DNA of 23,023 nucleotides from Syntrophaceae bacterium CG2_30_49_12 (GCA_001873675.1 MNZP01000143.1:1-23023); one strand, 5' to 3'; shown: positions 7,773-16,594, counted from the stretch's first letter. Numbers and translations: made by a program. Notes: a model not told the origin generated them from the letters alone.

Positions 7773-8921
7773 ATGGACATGGAACTTTCGGAAGAACAGC
7801 GGATGATCAAGGAAACGGTAAGGCGTTTTCTGGAAAAGGAGGTCCGACCCTTAGTTGATGAACAGGAAAAAGCGGTCCGGCCTATCTCCAAGGAACTGGT
7901 AAAGAAGCTCATCCCCTTTGGTTATCTGGGGGGGCTGTTACCCGAGGAGGCGGGGGGAGCGGAACTGAGTTATACCACCTACTTTCTTATGATTGAAGAG
8001 TTGTCAAGGGTATGGCCGTCTCTGCGCGCCGTGGTCAGCATTTCCAACTCCGTCCTCACGCATATCCATGATTATGGAACGGAGGCACAGCGGAAAAGAT
8101 TTATGCCATCGCTTTTATGCGGGGAATCAATAGGGTTTTTCGCCCTTACGGAGCCTAATGTGGGTTCCGATACTTCAAGCATCGAGACAAGGGCGACCCT
8201 TGTCGACGGCAGATGGATTTTAAACGGCACCAAAATGTTTATCACCAACGGCGTCGAAGGTGACATCGGGATCGTCATCGCCCAGACCGACAAGTCCAAA
8301 GGAATAAATGGGACTGCCGCCCTCCTCGTGGAAAGAAAGATGGGTTATCGGGCAAGGCCGATAGAGAAGATGGGACTGGTTTGCAGCCCTCTGGCCGAAC
8401 TGATTTTTGAGGACTGCGAGGTGCCACAGGAAAACCTGCTCGGTAAGGTAGGGGATGGTCTGCGGCAGGGGTTGAAGTTTTTGAACAGTGCCCGGGCGAT
8501 GGTGGCTTTTATTGCCGCGGGTGTTGCCCAGGCATGTGTTGATGCCGCCGTCGAATACGCCAAGAACCGGGTCCAGTTCGGCAAACCCATAGGGGCTTTT
8601 CAGCTTATCCAGGCCAAGATCAGTGACATGGTCACCCTCACCAGCGCGATGAGACTATTGGGACTTCAGGCCAGTGATCTCCTCGACAAAGGCAAACCCT
8701 GCAGAAGGGAGGCGTCAATGGCGAAGCTTTTTGCCACGGAAAATGTATTGAAGATCGCGGAAGAAGCTTTGCAGATACATGGAGGCTATGGATATACGAA
8801 AGAATTTCCTGTGGAACGTTACTATCGGGATATCCGTTACTTTACCATTGCCGAAGGGACAAACGAGATGCAGCGGCTGATGATTGCCCGTGATGTCCTG
8901 GGCATTTCCGCCTTCAATTAG
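7773..8921 (+). CDS. acyl-CoA dehydrogenase 5 (Glu catalytic base)
   Basis: This 382-residue acyl-CoA dehydrogenase begins MDMELSEEQRMIKETV and has FALTEPNVGSD, LNGTKMFITNG, RVQFGKPIGAFQLIQAK and LQIHGGYGYTKEFPVERYYRD. The catalytic glutamate is Glu361 (TIAEGTNEMQR). The helix-G region reads LKFLNSARAMVA, which resembles the LNNAR motif I associate with glutaryl-CoA dehydrogenases, so a dicarboxylic or other polar acyl-CoA is one possibility; this is weak evidence. AGGAGACAGACG precedes the ATG. It is the last gene of the + strand cluster and converges on the cytochrome-maturation operon after 67 nt, where I see no strong terminator. Confidence 0.91.
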   Translation: MDMELSEEQRMIKETVRRFLEKEVRPLVDEQEKAVRPISKELVKKLIPFGYLGGLLPEEAGGAELSYTTYFLMIEELSRVWPSLRAVVSISNSVLTHIHDYGTEAQRKRFMPSLLCGESIGFFALTEPNVGSDTSSIETRATLVDGRWILNGTKMFITNGVEGDIGIVIAQTDKSKGINGTAALLVERKMGYRARPIEKMGLVCSPLAELIFEDCEVPQENLLGKVGDGLRQGLKFLNSARAMVAFIAAGVAQACVDAAVEYAKNRVQFGKPIGAFQLIQAKISDMVTLTSAMRLLGLQASDLLDKGKPCRREASMAKLFATENVLKIAEEALQIHGGYGYTKEFPVERYYRDIRYFTIAEGTNEMQRLMIARDVLGISAFN

Positions 8922-8988
8922 TAAATAACGACAGATGAATGACCGACGACGCTGCTAACAAAGATAGCGCTTTGATTTAGAATTGGTA

Positions 8989-9822
8989 TTACTGGTAACT
9001 GTGGAGGCCAGGCAGGTAGTTAACACCCCAATAGGTAAACAGGACAGAAACGAATCCGATAATCACCATGATCGCTATGCGCTCACCCCGCCATCCCCGT
9101 ATAAACCGAGTATGGAGTATAACTGCATAGATAAACCATGTAACTAAAGACCACGTCTCCTTGGGATCCCAGCTCCAATAGGAGCCCCAGGCATACTGTG
9201 CCCAAACCGCACCGGTTATAATGCCCAGGGTCAAGAAGACAAAACCAAAGACAACCATCTGGTAGTTCAGCTCATCTAAGATATCCAGGGCCGGGATGAA
9301 TCTCAGAAAGGTTTCTGAGCTATTGCCACGTTTCGATCCTTTCAGGAGATACATAAGACTAAGGGCACAGGATATGGTAAATGCGGCATAACCCATAAAA
9401 CAGGTGATCACATGGCTCGTCAACCAGTTGCTCTGTAGTGCCGGAATCAAGGGCTGGATGTTGTTATCAGGTGAGAGGGAGGCATAGGCCATGAGGAGAA
9501 AGCCAAAAGGCACGACAAAGGCGCCGAGGACCTTGCTTTTTGTCCGCCACTCAACGATGAGATAGAGAAGCATGATCGCCCAGGCAAAAAAGACCAGAGA
9601 TTCATAGAGATTAGAAAGGGGGATATGACCGATACCTAAGTTGTATGACTCTACCCACCGGATAATCAGGGATGTCGTATGGGCGAGCAGTCCAAAGAGG
9701 GCGGTAAATGAGGCCAGGCGGCCCCAGAATTCCCTGGCTGTTACCATGTTGACAAGATAGAAGACAAAGGCGCCCAAATAAATAAAAGTAACCCCATTGA
9801 AAATTACGCTGTTCAACATCAC
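8989..9822 (-). CDS. ccsA: System II cytochrome c biogenesis protein CcsA/CcsB (haem handling, WWD domain)
   Basis: This 277-residue integral membrane protein has about eight hydrophobic segments. The WWD haem-handling motif is clear in the C-terminal half: WGSYWSWDPKETWSLVTW. Flanking histidines, as in SHVITCFMGY and ILHTRF, are candidates for haem ligands. In System II, CcsA with ResB (Ccs1) moves haem across the membrane and attaches it to apocytochrome c CxxCH motifs on the outer face. Its start overlaps the stop of the upstream resB gene by 4 nt (ATGA), indicating translational coupling. Length fits the separate, unfused form. The name varies between CcsA and CcsB in databases. Confidence 0.93.
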   Translation of the reverse strand: MMLNSVIFNGVTFIYLGAFVFYLVNMVTAREFWGRLASFTALFGLLAHTTSLIIRWVESYNLGIGHIPLSNLYESLVFFAWAIMLLYLIVEWRTKSKVLGAFVVPFGFLLMAYASLSPDNNIQPLIPALQSNWLTSHVITCFMGYAAFTISCALSLMYLLKGSKRGNSSETFLRFIPALDILDELNYQMVVFGFVFLTLGIITGAVWAQYAWGSYWSWDPKETWSLVTWFIYAVILHTRFIRGWRGERIAIMVIIGFVSVLFTYWGVNYLPGLHSYQ

Positions 9823-11168
9823 TCTTGCTCCTCTGTTATCTTTCTCATGAAATATGATAAATCCCTCTGCAGGCCAACGGGGTTCTTATTATCCTTTCCG
9901 CCTATACTGATCCGTGTCCATTTCCCCTCCGTCTCCAAGTTGATCCAGATCTGACGGGAAGAAGAAAAGAAGACAACCATAAAACCGAAGACCAGTAAAA
10001 AGGAACCAACTGCTACGGTGGAAACACCGGGATCATGTTTGACCTGCAAACCGGTATAGTACTTACTTTCAAACCCGTCTAAGGAAAAGAGATAAGGCTT
10101 GAAGAGTCCCGGGTTAAGGAGGGGTACATTCTCAAATAACGATGGGTTTTTCTCTATTATCCTTTCGATATACTGAAAGACCCAGAACTGGAGATCACCC
10201 TCCGCGGAGTGGATAGCTATCTTGACTGACGGTCCAAGACCCATAAGGTTTTCCTCGATGCGGAGGATCTTGCCCGTTACCTCCTCTCCTGGAAGTTTAA
10301 AGTCCGTGCCGGCAGTGGTATAAAGCTCGTATACCTCCTGGTCATTCTTCCTGACGGTAATGATCGCCTTGCTCCCCGTTATCGTACCGTAGCTCGCCTG
10401 GTAAAATCTGATCCCCTCAAATTTTATCGGATGATTAACCAGGAGTGGCCCTTTATAGGCAACCTGGTTGCCTATCAGAAAGGTGAGATCTGAGCGATAC
10501 GACTTGGGTGCACCATTGTCATAAAGCTCAAGGGAAAACCGGTCACAGCGGACGGTGAAATCGAGCTTCTTGAAATCATCTCTCCCCTCCAGACGAACCG
10601 TGTCGCTGAAACCACCATCGGGTATCTCCATATAGGCGCCAAAACCGAAGAGGTTGCCTATGACTGCTCCTCCGATGATAATCAAGACACTAAGGTGGAC
10701 AATATACATCCCAAAATAAGAGAAGAAGCCCTTCCGGCCGTAGAGGTAGGATACCCCCTCCTTATCCTCTCGCCGTACCTTTCTGTATCTTTTCCTGAGG
10801 AGATTCTCCAGCCGGAGGGATTCCTCCTCTAACCTGCCCTGTGAAACAAACACCTTGTGAGGGGATGAAGGCCTATCAGGTAAAGAAGAGAAGGCCCTGC
10901 GGAAGAGACGCCAGGAAGTGGGAAAGCGGCTCCACGAACAGACGATCAAGTTAAGGGAAAGGAGAATCATAAGGATCACAAACAAGAGAGAATGGTAAAT
11001 GTCGAAGAGCTGCAATTTGTGGAAAAGAAAAGCCAGACCCGGGGCGAGATGAGCGGCAAATGCACGCGCCCCTTCACCCTGGGGGATAAGAGTCCCCAAG
11101 ATAGATAAAATAATAATGGCGATCAGAAGAAAGACCATCAATTTCATGGAAGAAAAAAAGGACCGCAT
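9819..11168 (-). CDS. resB: ResB/Ccs1-like cytochrome c biogenesis protein
   Basis: This 449-residue protein matches ResB in layout. Three N-terminal membrane segments (MKLMVFLLIAIIILSILGTL; YHSLLFVILMILLSLNLIV; FGMYIVHLSVLIIIGGAVIG) are followed by a long extracytoplasmic domain with the typical NHPIKFEGIRFYQASYG motif, and a last membrane segment, VAVGSFLLVFGFMVVFFS. It is the partner of CcsA in haem attachment to c-type cytochromes. I prefer the ATG at 11168; an in-frame TTG at 11183 would add five residues but has no better ribosome-binding site. A repeat element lies just upstream (11191-11335), so any promoter must sit within or beyond it. Confidence 0.9.
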   Translation of the reverse strand: MRSFFSSMKLMVFLLIAIIILSILGTLIPQGEGARAFAAHLAPGLAFLFHKLQLFDIYHSLLFVILMILLSLNLIVCSWSRFPTSWRLFRRAFSSLPDRPSSPHKVFVSQGRLEEESLRLENLLRKRYRKVRREDKEGVSYLYGRKGFFSYFGMYIVHLSVLIIIGGAVIGNLFGFGAYMEIPDGGFSDTVRLEGRDDFKKLDFTVRCDRFSLELYDNGAPKSYRSDLTFLIGNQVAYKGPLLVNHPIKFEGIRFYQASYGTITGSKAIITVRKNDQEVYELYTTAGTDFKLPGEEVTGKILRIEENLMGLGPSVKIAIHSAEGDLQFWVFQYIERIIEKNPSLFENVPLLNPGLFKPYLFSLDGFESKYYTGLQVKHDPGVSTVAVGSFLLVFGFMVVFFSSSRQIWINLETEGKWTRISIGGKDNKNPVGLQRDLSYFMRKITEEQE

Positions 11169-11190
11169 ATTTTTTTCTTTCAACCTATCT

Positions 11191-11335
11191 TGTAACTATT
11201 CAGGTTCAAAGTTCCGGGGTTCACGGTTCAAGGTTAAACGTGGATTCCTATTGCTGGCTATCTCGAGAAATATGAAGAGCGCAAGCCAATCAGCCGTGAA
11301 CCCTGAACCGTGAACCTGACAACCTGAGTGGTCCA
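11191..11335. repeat. heptad-repeat intergenic element, fullest relative of the 3963-4066 copy
   Basis: The left edge is GTAACTATTCAGG (11192-11204), the complement-type match of CCTGAGTAGTTAC. It is followed by 7-nt units of AGGTTCA type (to about 11238), a core with ATGAAGAGCGCAAGCCAA (11272-11289, identical to 4001-4018), and a right arm of CCGTGAA/CCCTGAA units (11293-11320). The right edge CCTGAGTGGTCCA (11323-11335) is a decayed terminal motif. It separates resB from the defence remnant. Confidence 0.8.
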
Positions 11336-11356
11336 TTTCATAAATACGGTGCCGCT

Positions 11357-11376
11357 AAAAATGGCTTTTCTGCCAT
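11357..11376 (-). terminator. possible rho-independent terminator after the defence cassette
   Basis: Read on the minus strand, ATGGC-AGAAAA-GCCAT is followed at once by TTTTT, a 5-bp stem with a 6-nt loop and a U tract. The plus strand also gives a stem followed by TTTTT after two bases, so it could work both ways. The stem is short, so strength is doubtful. It lies just past the end of the DUF499 remnant. Confidence 0.4.
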
Positions 11377-11415
11377 AGTTTTTCCCTTTCGTCAAGAAAC
11401 GCTGTAACTATTCGG

Positions 11416-13312
11416 TTAATCCTCGGAAATCCGTTCGATATTCGCTTCATCGAGCGGCTCATCCACGGCGTTGCGAAGCCAGGAGGGATCAAAACCATTG
11501 GCCGCAATTCCTTCGATACGGATTTTCACCCTGGCTCTTCGCCGGCCACACGATGGTTGTGTGGTGGCCAGCCAGGCGGGCATCCAGCATCTCCTTGATC
11601 ATGCTTCTGACCGGGCCGTGACCACGTGCATGGGAATCCTCGCGGGCAATGGTCTGCTCAGCGTCCTCGATCAGCTTTGTGACATTCGGGTCCTTCTTGA
11701 AACAGTACCGAACGCCATCGTAATGCAGGTAGAGGCATGTATTGCGGAGTTCGGACAAAACCGCCGTGGCCGTGATGTTATCCAGGTCGGGACCAACACA
11801 CGCGGCAAGCAGCTCATTCTCCGTAACGCCGGGCGGAAGCGTTTCGTCGTTGCCCGAACCTTCGCGCCGGAGTCCTCCGAACGAATAAAGGAGGATGGCC
11901 GTGGCGATGCGAGTGGCGGGCCTTATGCTGGCAAGCGCTGGTGTCTCGCGCGCCATTCTCTCGTCGATGCGTTTTGCCCGTGCGTTGGGGCCATCAATGT
12001 CTGCTGTAATGACCGGGTCGTAATCGTTCTGGACACCCAGCTCCTTGAGCATCTTCACGCGGATATCCACGTCTTTGAGTGGGACGTCTCCGGGACCGAG
12101 CAGCGCTTTGGCCCCGCCGTTCTTCTTGAGAGAGTGCATGCAGGAGGCCAGGAACCGCAGCGCGCCGCGTGTCCGCTGAAACGTATCCACCGCCGACCAG
12201 CGCTCCCGCATGATGTCGATGAGGGCGGGATGAAAGGGATAGGCGGTCCGTATCCGGTCACGCAGCAGTCTGCCTTCTTCCTCGGCCTGCTGACGCTCGG
12301 AGGGCGACTCCGCATAGGCACGCTGCATGCCGGTCACGACCTCCTGGTATGCTGTGGCTACGTTGGTAGTCACCAAATGGTCAAGAGCGCTCCCCAAGAG
12401 GCGTCGTTGGAGAATGGGAAGGACTTCATCTCCTGATACAGGTTCACGTAGCTGGTCGACACGAGATGCAAGATGGTCGATTTCGGCAAGCAGAGCAACA
12501 TTCCCAAGCGCCTCCTTGGAACTCCAGGTAAGTGCATAGACCATAGCATCTTTTGTACTGTTTGCAACTTCCACGGTCAGGTTTTGAAAAAAGTCTTTGG
12601 CCTGGCGCTGGAGCGTGGAATCGAGAACGCTGACCGCGGCGGACCGCTCCATGTACTTGAGCACCTCGTCCAGGAGAATGAGAACTGGCCGACCATCGGA
12701 TCCCTTCATGAGCAGGTCACGGATCACATCTCCGCCCGGGGCAACGCGGTCCTTGTCATGATCGGCGACGATGGGGAATGCCTTTTCGGGGTCGATCTGC
12801 CAGGCGATCCACCCCCACATGGTCTGGATTTGCTGTGGCACAGGCATCTTGCCTGTGGATAACAGGCTGGAAGCCTGTTATCCAGTCTTGCCATTGCGGG
12901 CGTCGAACTTCTCCCCATCGAAGACCGCCACAGCCACATCGGCGGGGCGGGCGAATCCCTTCGCCTCCGGGATACCGTCAAGGGCGTCCCTTCTTTTCGC
13001 GGCATGGAAAAGCGAGGCCAGGGTGTGCGATTTGCCGCCACCGAAGGGGGTGCGTAGTTTCAGAACCCGGTTATAGCCCGGCTTGCCTGCCAAACAAGCC
13101 AGAACTTCTTCAAGCAGCTTCCGCAAATCGGTCGTCAGGTATGTCGCCCGGAAGAAGGCTTCCGGGTCCCGGTTCACAACGGGCACGTTGGGATCGCTCG
13201 CGGCGATGGCTCCAAGATCGATGGCAAACACCGCCTCGGTGAGCGCTCCCGCTTCCACATCGGGGTGAAGCTTCACTATGTCGGACCATGGACGAAGTGT
13301 ATGTGTGCTCAT
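11416..13312 (-). pseudogene. DUF499-family ATPase, interrupted and truncated
   Basis: The N-terminal part (13312-12878, 144 residues) starts STHTLRPWSDIV and carries a Walker A, RTPFGGGKSHTLASL (Lys94). The second part (12847-11489, up to 452 residues) carries a Walker B-like LILLDEVLKYMER. Both are in the same frame. They are separated only by a palindromic insert that brings a TAA at 12880-12878. The protein then stops being family-like after HHTTIVWPAKSQ, far short of the usual length (roughly 1000 residues as I recall). Immediately afterwards another frame reads VKIRIEGIAANGFDPSWLRN and on to a TAA at 11418-11416 (37 codons), which looks like a genuine C-terminus displaced by a deletion. 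DUF499 proteins are large ATPases paired with DUF1156 methyltransferases in defence loci. The original full-length product cannot be made from this copy. Confidence 0.85.
12835..12885. repeat. double CAGGC palindrome inside the DUF499 gene
   Basis: Two adjacent perfect hairpins are visible: CACAGGCA-TCT-TGCCTGTG (12839-12857), and one with 13-bp arms, TGGATAACAGGCT (12856-12868) and AGCCTGTTATCCA (12872-12884), around a GGA loop. The second hairpin supplies the in-frame TAA that splits the gene. On the plus strand the element would read VAQASCLWITGWKPVIQ, a peptide pattern I associate from memory with such palindromes inserted into many environmental bacterial genes. Confidence 0.88.
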
Positions 13313-13357
13313 CTATTCACCCCCTTTTATCTCCTGTAGTTTCCTATTGGCCCATTC

Positions 13358-13702
13358 TTAGGATTCATAGACGACTTTCCCTTTCATAAAAGCTTCCCTG
13401 TAAATCATACCGGGATGGTCCTTGAGCTGTTCCCATCTTGATTGCGGGACCACAAGGATATCCATGGGCATGGAAATGCCGCGAAGCGCCCGGCGGATCC
13501 GGACGCTTTCCTTTCGTGGATTCTCGACGTCATCCCCGGTTATTAAGAGGAAATCGATATCGCTGTTGGTGCTGGAGGTATTTCGCACGTAGGACCCGAA
13601 CAGAATAAGTTTGCGGGGTCTGCTGACCTCGATGATTCTCCGTATGGCCGACTCAACTTTTTCTGGAGTTATCTCCCAATGCCGTCATTCTGGTGTGGTC
13701 AT
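13358..13702 (-). pseudogene. MNT-type minimal nucleotidyltransferase with an early in-frame UGA
   Basis: The reading frame encodes a small nucleotidyltransferase with the signature LFGSYVRNTSSTNSDIDFLL (GSxxR then DxD), followed by a typical C-terminal segment, PMDILVVPQSRWEQL. These proteins are usually the AMP- or nucleotide-transferring antitoxin half of HEPN/MNT pairs. From the ATG at 13702 the frame reads MTTPE, then UGA at 13687-13685, then RHWEITPEKVESAIRRIIEV, which is clearly still protein-like; the UGA probably replaced a sense codon such as UGG. Without a start after the UGA, translation would have to begin at an internal Met at 13588 that removes the active-site GS. No HEPN partner gene is found next to it. 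It may be truly inactivated or carry a sequencing error. Confidence 0.7.
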
Positions 13703-13710
13703 AAGAAACC

Positions 13711-15587
13711 TCATCTGCCGATACGATTAAAAAGAAAGAGTGGGGACGCAACCGCTTCCTGTTTTTTGGGCGCGACTTCAGCCGAGAAGTGCTCGGGATA
13801 AAGATGTCCAATAGTTCTTTTCAACCACACATAAAAAAATCCGAAAGAGCGGCATATTGGACGTTGTCGTAGTAAGGCGGATCGGTGATGACCGCGTCGA
13901 AGGAGGCATCGGGCCAGCGGAGCGCAGTGGCTGAGCCACGGGAAACTACGGCGTAGTTCCCTGACTCGGTTTGCATTTCGACAACACTGACGATCCAATC
14001 AAGGGCACCTCGCGGTGACCCAGAAGCATCTCCAAATGGTGCAAGCTCAATGAAGTCCCACACTATTGCGAGTGCCTGTCGAGCAAAGGTAGAGTTAATG
14101 AACTGCCCCCCTGATTCCCATATGCAGAAGCTACTGTTGTAATCTGCCTGGCGGTCTACCAACAAAGCCAGATACGTTGAAATCGCCCTCGAGCGTTCTT
14201 GTTCACTCGACAGGCTGGCAGCCTGTCCTACGGCCTCTCGCACGGCTGCGGCGAAGCTGAGCAGGCACAACATCTGGCGTGGAGTGAATATCTCCCTGAA
14301 GGAAGCCATGCCATAATTTGGAAGCTGGTCGGTAAGCTTTTCAGTAAGTGGCTCATCCGGTACAGTCAGTCTGGTTTTCTTGCACAATTCATTTGTTCGT
14401 TTCTGAATTACTGAATCATCGGGTATGAAGGCTTGGTAGTCATCGGCTGAGAGGTAAACCTTCCCCTTTTTCCCCAGCCTCGTGCAAACAATCGCCATCA
14501 TCTGTTGGCCCATGCGTCCACCGCAACCTTCAGCCTTCACATAACCGCTGTCCGCGACGGTTCCACAAAACGGACAGATCGCGTTTCCGGCTGTGGAACC
14601 TACCGTCGGATCGAATCCCAATCCCTCTTCCGTGATCGCTTCCACGACTTCGAAGCAGACCTGTTTCTCGCCCTGAGGAGCAATAGTTTTCATGGCCGTG
14701 TATCGATTCTTTTTTTTGCAGAGCCATTTCTGCCTGACCAGAGGAACCGTCGCCCCGCATGAGGGATTCTTGCACCGCACGGTGCGCGTCCAGAGGTAGG
14801 CCACCGGCACCAGATATCCTGGCGGAACACTTTGCTTTTCATAGGACTGCCACAAATCATCTTGTACCTGAGGTCTTTCTCCCTTGTATTGCAGATTTGG
14901 AATGAGCGGGTACAAGTCGCCGATCTCGGCCTTGACCTTCTTGAGCACCCACTCGCCCCAGTAACGTACCTCGCTCGCCAGGCCGTTCCAGGTCGTTTCA
15001 CCTTTAGCGTTCTTCGGTCCGGTCATGCCGCGGACGTTAGTGTCCGGCTTGCCATACTTCTGCGGGTACACGAGCGTGCAAAGCTTGATGATGTGCGCCA
15101 CCGGATTGAGATCGAGGGCGTAGGCTTCGCAGCCCAAGCGCAGGGCTTCCAGCGGGATGGCCCCGCCACCGGCGAACATGTCCAGTACCTTGGGACGCGG
15201 CGCGCGCCCTTCTTCAATGTCCTGGGCTGTGACCTTCTTGCCGGTTTCTTCGGTCAACCGTTCGGCATGGGCTTCGAGGATATGCCTCTGCGCCTGCTCT
15301 ATATAATGGGGATTTCCTGGGTATTTACACAGCGCTTCCACAAATTTGGCCGCATTGGCCCTGCCCAAACTCTGTTTCTTGTTATCCGGTCCGTTCTCAG
15401 GAATAAACCGCGACGCCAGCACGAGTGCGCCATACACCGCGGCCTGGCATGCCACCAAGGGCCGCCGCGCCCACCAGAGGTGCAGGGTCGAGATGTGTCC
15501 CTTGCGAACGGACTTTTCCCTCGATGCCTCTTTGCTGATCGCTTGGATCGGCAAGAAGTCCTCAATCAATCTGCGGTCGTCAGTCAT
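13711..15587 (-). pseudogene. DUF1156 DNA methyltransferase, frameshifted and C-terminally truncated
   Basis: This is a large adenine/cytosine-N DNA methyltransferase of the DUF1156 type. It begins DDRRLIEDFLPIQAISKEAS, has the SAM-binding motif I VLDMFAGGGAIPLEALRLG, a central zinc-ribbon region (CKNPSCGA with WLCKKK; CPFCGT with GCGG), and motif IV ITDPPYYDNVQYAALSDFF. At a run of seven A (plus strand 13833-13839) the frame is lost; with one more base it would continue YVWLKRTIGHLYPEHFSAEV and end at 13711 after ASPLFLFNRIGR. Family members run on for about 300 more residues, which are missing. The start overlaps the parA-like stop by ATGA. A small palindrome is carried in frame at 14205-14232. 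Target recognition and methylation are probably lost. Confidence 0.88.
14205..14232. repeat. CAGGC palindrome in frame inside the DUF1156 gene
   Basis: GACAGGCT-GGC-AGCCTGTC (14209-14227) is a perfect hairpin with 8-bp arms, followed by CTACG. On the coding strand it reads GTAGGACAGGCTGCC and onward and encodes VGQAASLSS without a stop. It shares the GTAGnnCAGGC layout with the copy in the helicase gene. Confidence 0.75.
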
Positions 15588-16594
15588 GGCGTCCTCAAAG
15601 AGGATTTCGTTGTTTTCATTCTTTCAAGAAGTTTCTCTGCAAGCCGCTTGAAGTCGTTGTAGACCTCCATAACCGCCTGTGCATGGCTTCCTATGGCCCC
15701 GTCGGCGGGTGTAAGCTTGAAGATGGGTTTCCGCGCTTCCTGCCCCATCGGTATCAGGCTGCGATAGTGTTTTAAAGTTGCGAGACAATCGGGGTCTTCC
15801 GCCGGTGTGGCGGCGCTGGTAGAATCCTGAAGCACGGAATCGTGGTAAACAGCCGGCATGCGGTTAACCCACTTGTCGTATGCTTTGACCGGGCGGCTAA
15901 GCCGCACGCTATGCTGCTGCATGATGTAGCCGAGGGTGTTCATCCTGCCCTGAGGAAGCGCAAAATCAGGAGACTTCCAGTTAGCCAGCCGTTTTTCCCA
16001 GAGGTTACGCCACGAACGAAGTGTTGGGCCAAGATTCTTCAGGCCCTGCAAAGAAAAAAGATCAGCCCCGAGGGGAATAGCAACGTAATCGGAGGCAATG
16101 AGAGCCGAGCGGTTTATAGCTCCGAGGTTGGGGCCAACATCTACCAGAATGATATCGGCTTCAACTTGTTGGGCCGCCATCTGCGCGACCTGCCAAAAAG
16201 CGGTGAGAATACGAAACGGCCGATAAAGACTGCTGTCTCCCATGCCGGCCGGCCAGGCTTCTGACAGGGTATCCTCAAATGACGCCAACGCCACATCTCC
16301 GGGGACAAGATGGAGCTGCGGCGTCACTTCTACAAGAATAGGTTCCTGTATATCTCCCACTCGAGTGAGCGGTTCTATCGCCCGGTAAATCGTCGTGGGG
16401 CCGGACTGTTGCTCCCACAGGTTTTCAAGTTTGTCCTCGTCGAGATAGGCGGCCGTCAGGTTAGCCTGCGCATCGAGATCCACCGCGACGACCTTGAGGC
16501 CGAGTTCGGAAAACATCCACGACAAGTGATAAACGAGCGAGGTTTTTCCGACACCACCTTTGTTGTTGAAAAAGGTTAATACCGGAACACTCAT
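15584..16594 (-). CDS. ParA/MinD-type P-loop ATPase of the defence cassette
   Basis: This 336-residue protein is a full-length ParA-family ATPase. The deviant Walker A is NNKGGVGKTSL (residues 10-19), Walker A' is VVAVDLDAQANLT, and Walker B is IILVDVGPNLGAINRSAL. The family forms ATP-dependent dimers that bind DNA or partner proteins. No ParB or centromere-like site is seen, and the gene overlaps both neighbours by 4 nt (ATGA), so it belongs to the cassette rather than to a plasmid partition locus. Related ParA-like proteins occur beside DUF1156 and DUF499 genes, where their job is not known to me. Unlike most neighbours it shows no truncation or internal palindrome. Confidence 0.9.
   Translation of the reverse strand: MSVPVLTFFNNKGGVGKTSLVYHLSWMFSELGLKVVAVDLDAQANLTAAYLDEDKLENLWEQQSGPTTIYRAIEPLTRVGDIQEPILVEVTPQLHLVPGDVALASFEDTLSEAWPAGMGDSSLYRPFRILTAFWQVAQMAAQQVEADIILVDVGPNLGAINRSALIASDYVAIPLGADLFSLQGLKNLGPTLRSWRNLWEKRLANWKSPDFALPQGRMNTLGYIMQQHSVRLSRPVKAYDKWVNRMPAVYHDSVLQDSTSAATPAEDPDCLATLKHYRSLIPMGQEARKPIFKLTPADGAIGSHAQAVMEVYNDFKRLAEKLLERMKTTKSSLRTP

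Noticed and set aside
8950..8980. Terminator between the converging dehydrogenase and cytochrome genes
   Set aside because: A CAAAG/CTTTG stem with partial extension is present near 8959-8975, but it is short and has no T tract on either side.
11471..12436. 321-codon open frame on the plus strand opposite the DUF499 gene
   Set aside because: It lies antisense to clear DUF499 coding sequence, has no family-like motifs, and its composition (Cys, His and Arg rich) is that of a shadow frame in GC-rich DNA.
13833..13839. Programmed ribosomal frameshift in the DUF1156 gene
   Set aside because: A T-rich slippery run exists on the coding strand, but the restored frame is itself truncated and no downstream stimulatory structure is evident, so an indel is the simpler reading.
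14832..15662. 276-codon open frame on the plus strand opposite the methyltransferase gene
   Set aside because: It is antisense to the SAM-binding region of the DUF1156 protein and crosses into the ParA gene, so it is a shadow.
15584..16594. Plasmid or integrated-element partition locus
   Set aside because: The ParA-like gene has no ParB partner or iterated centromere sites, and it is tightly overlapped with defence-type genes, so it is better read as part of that operon.
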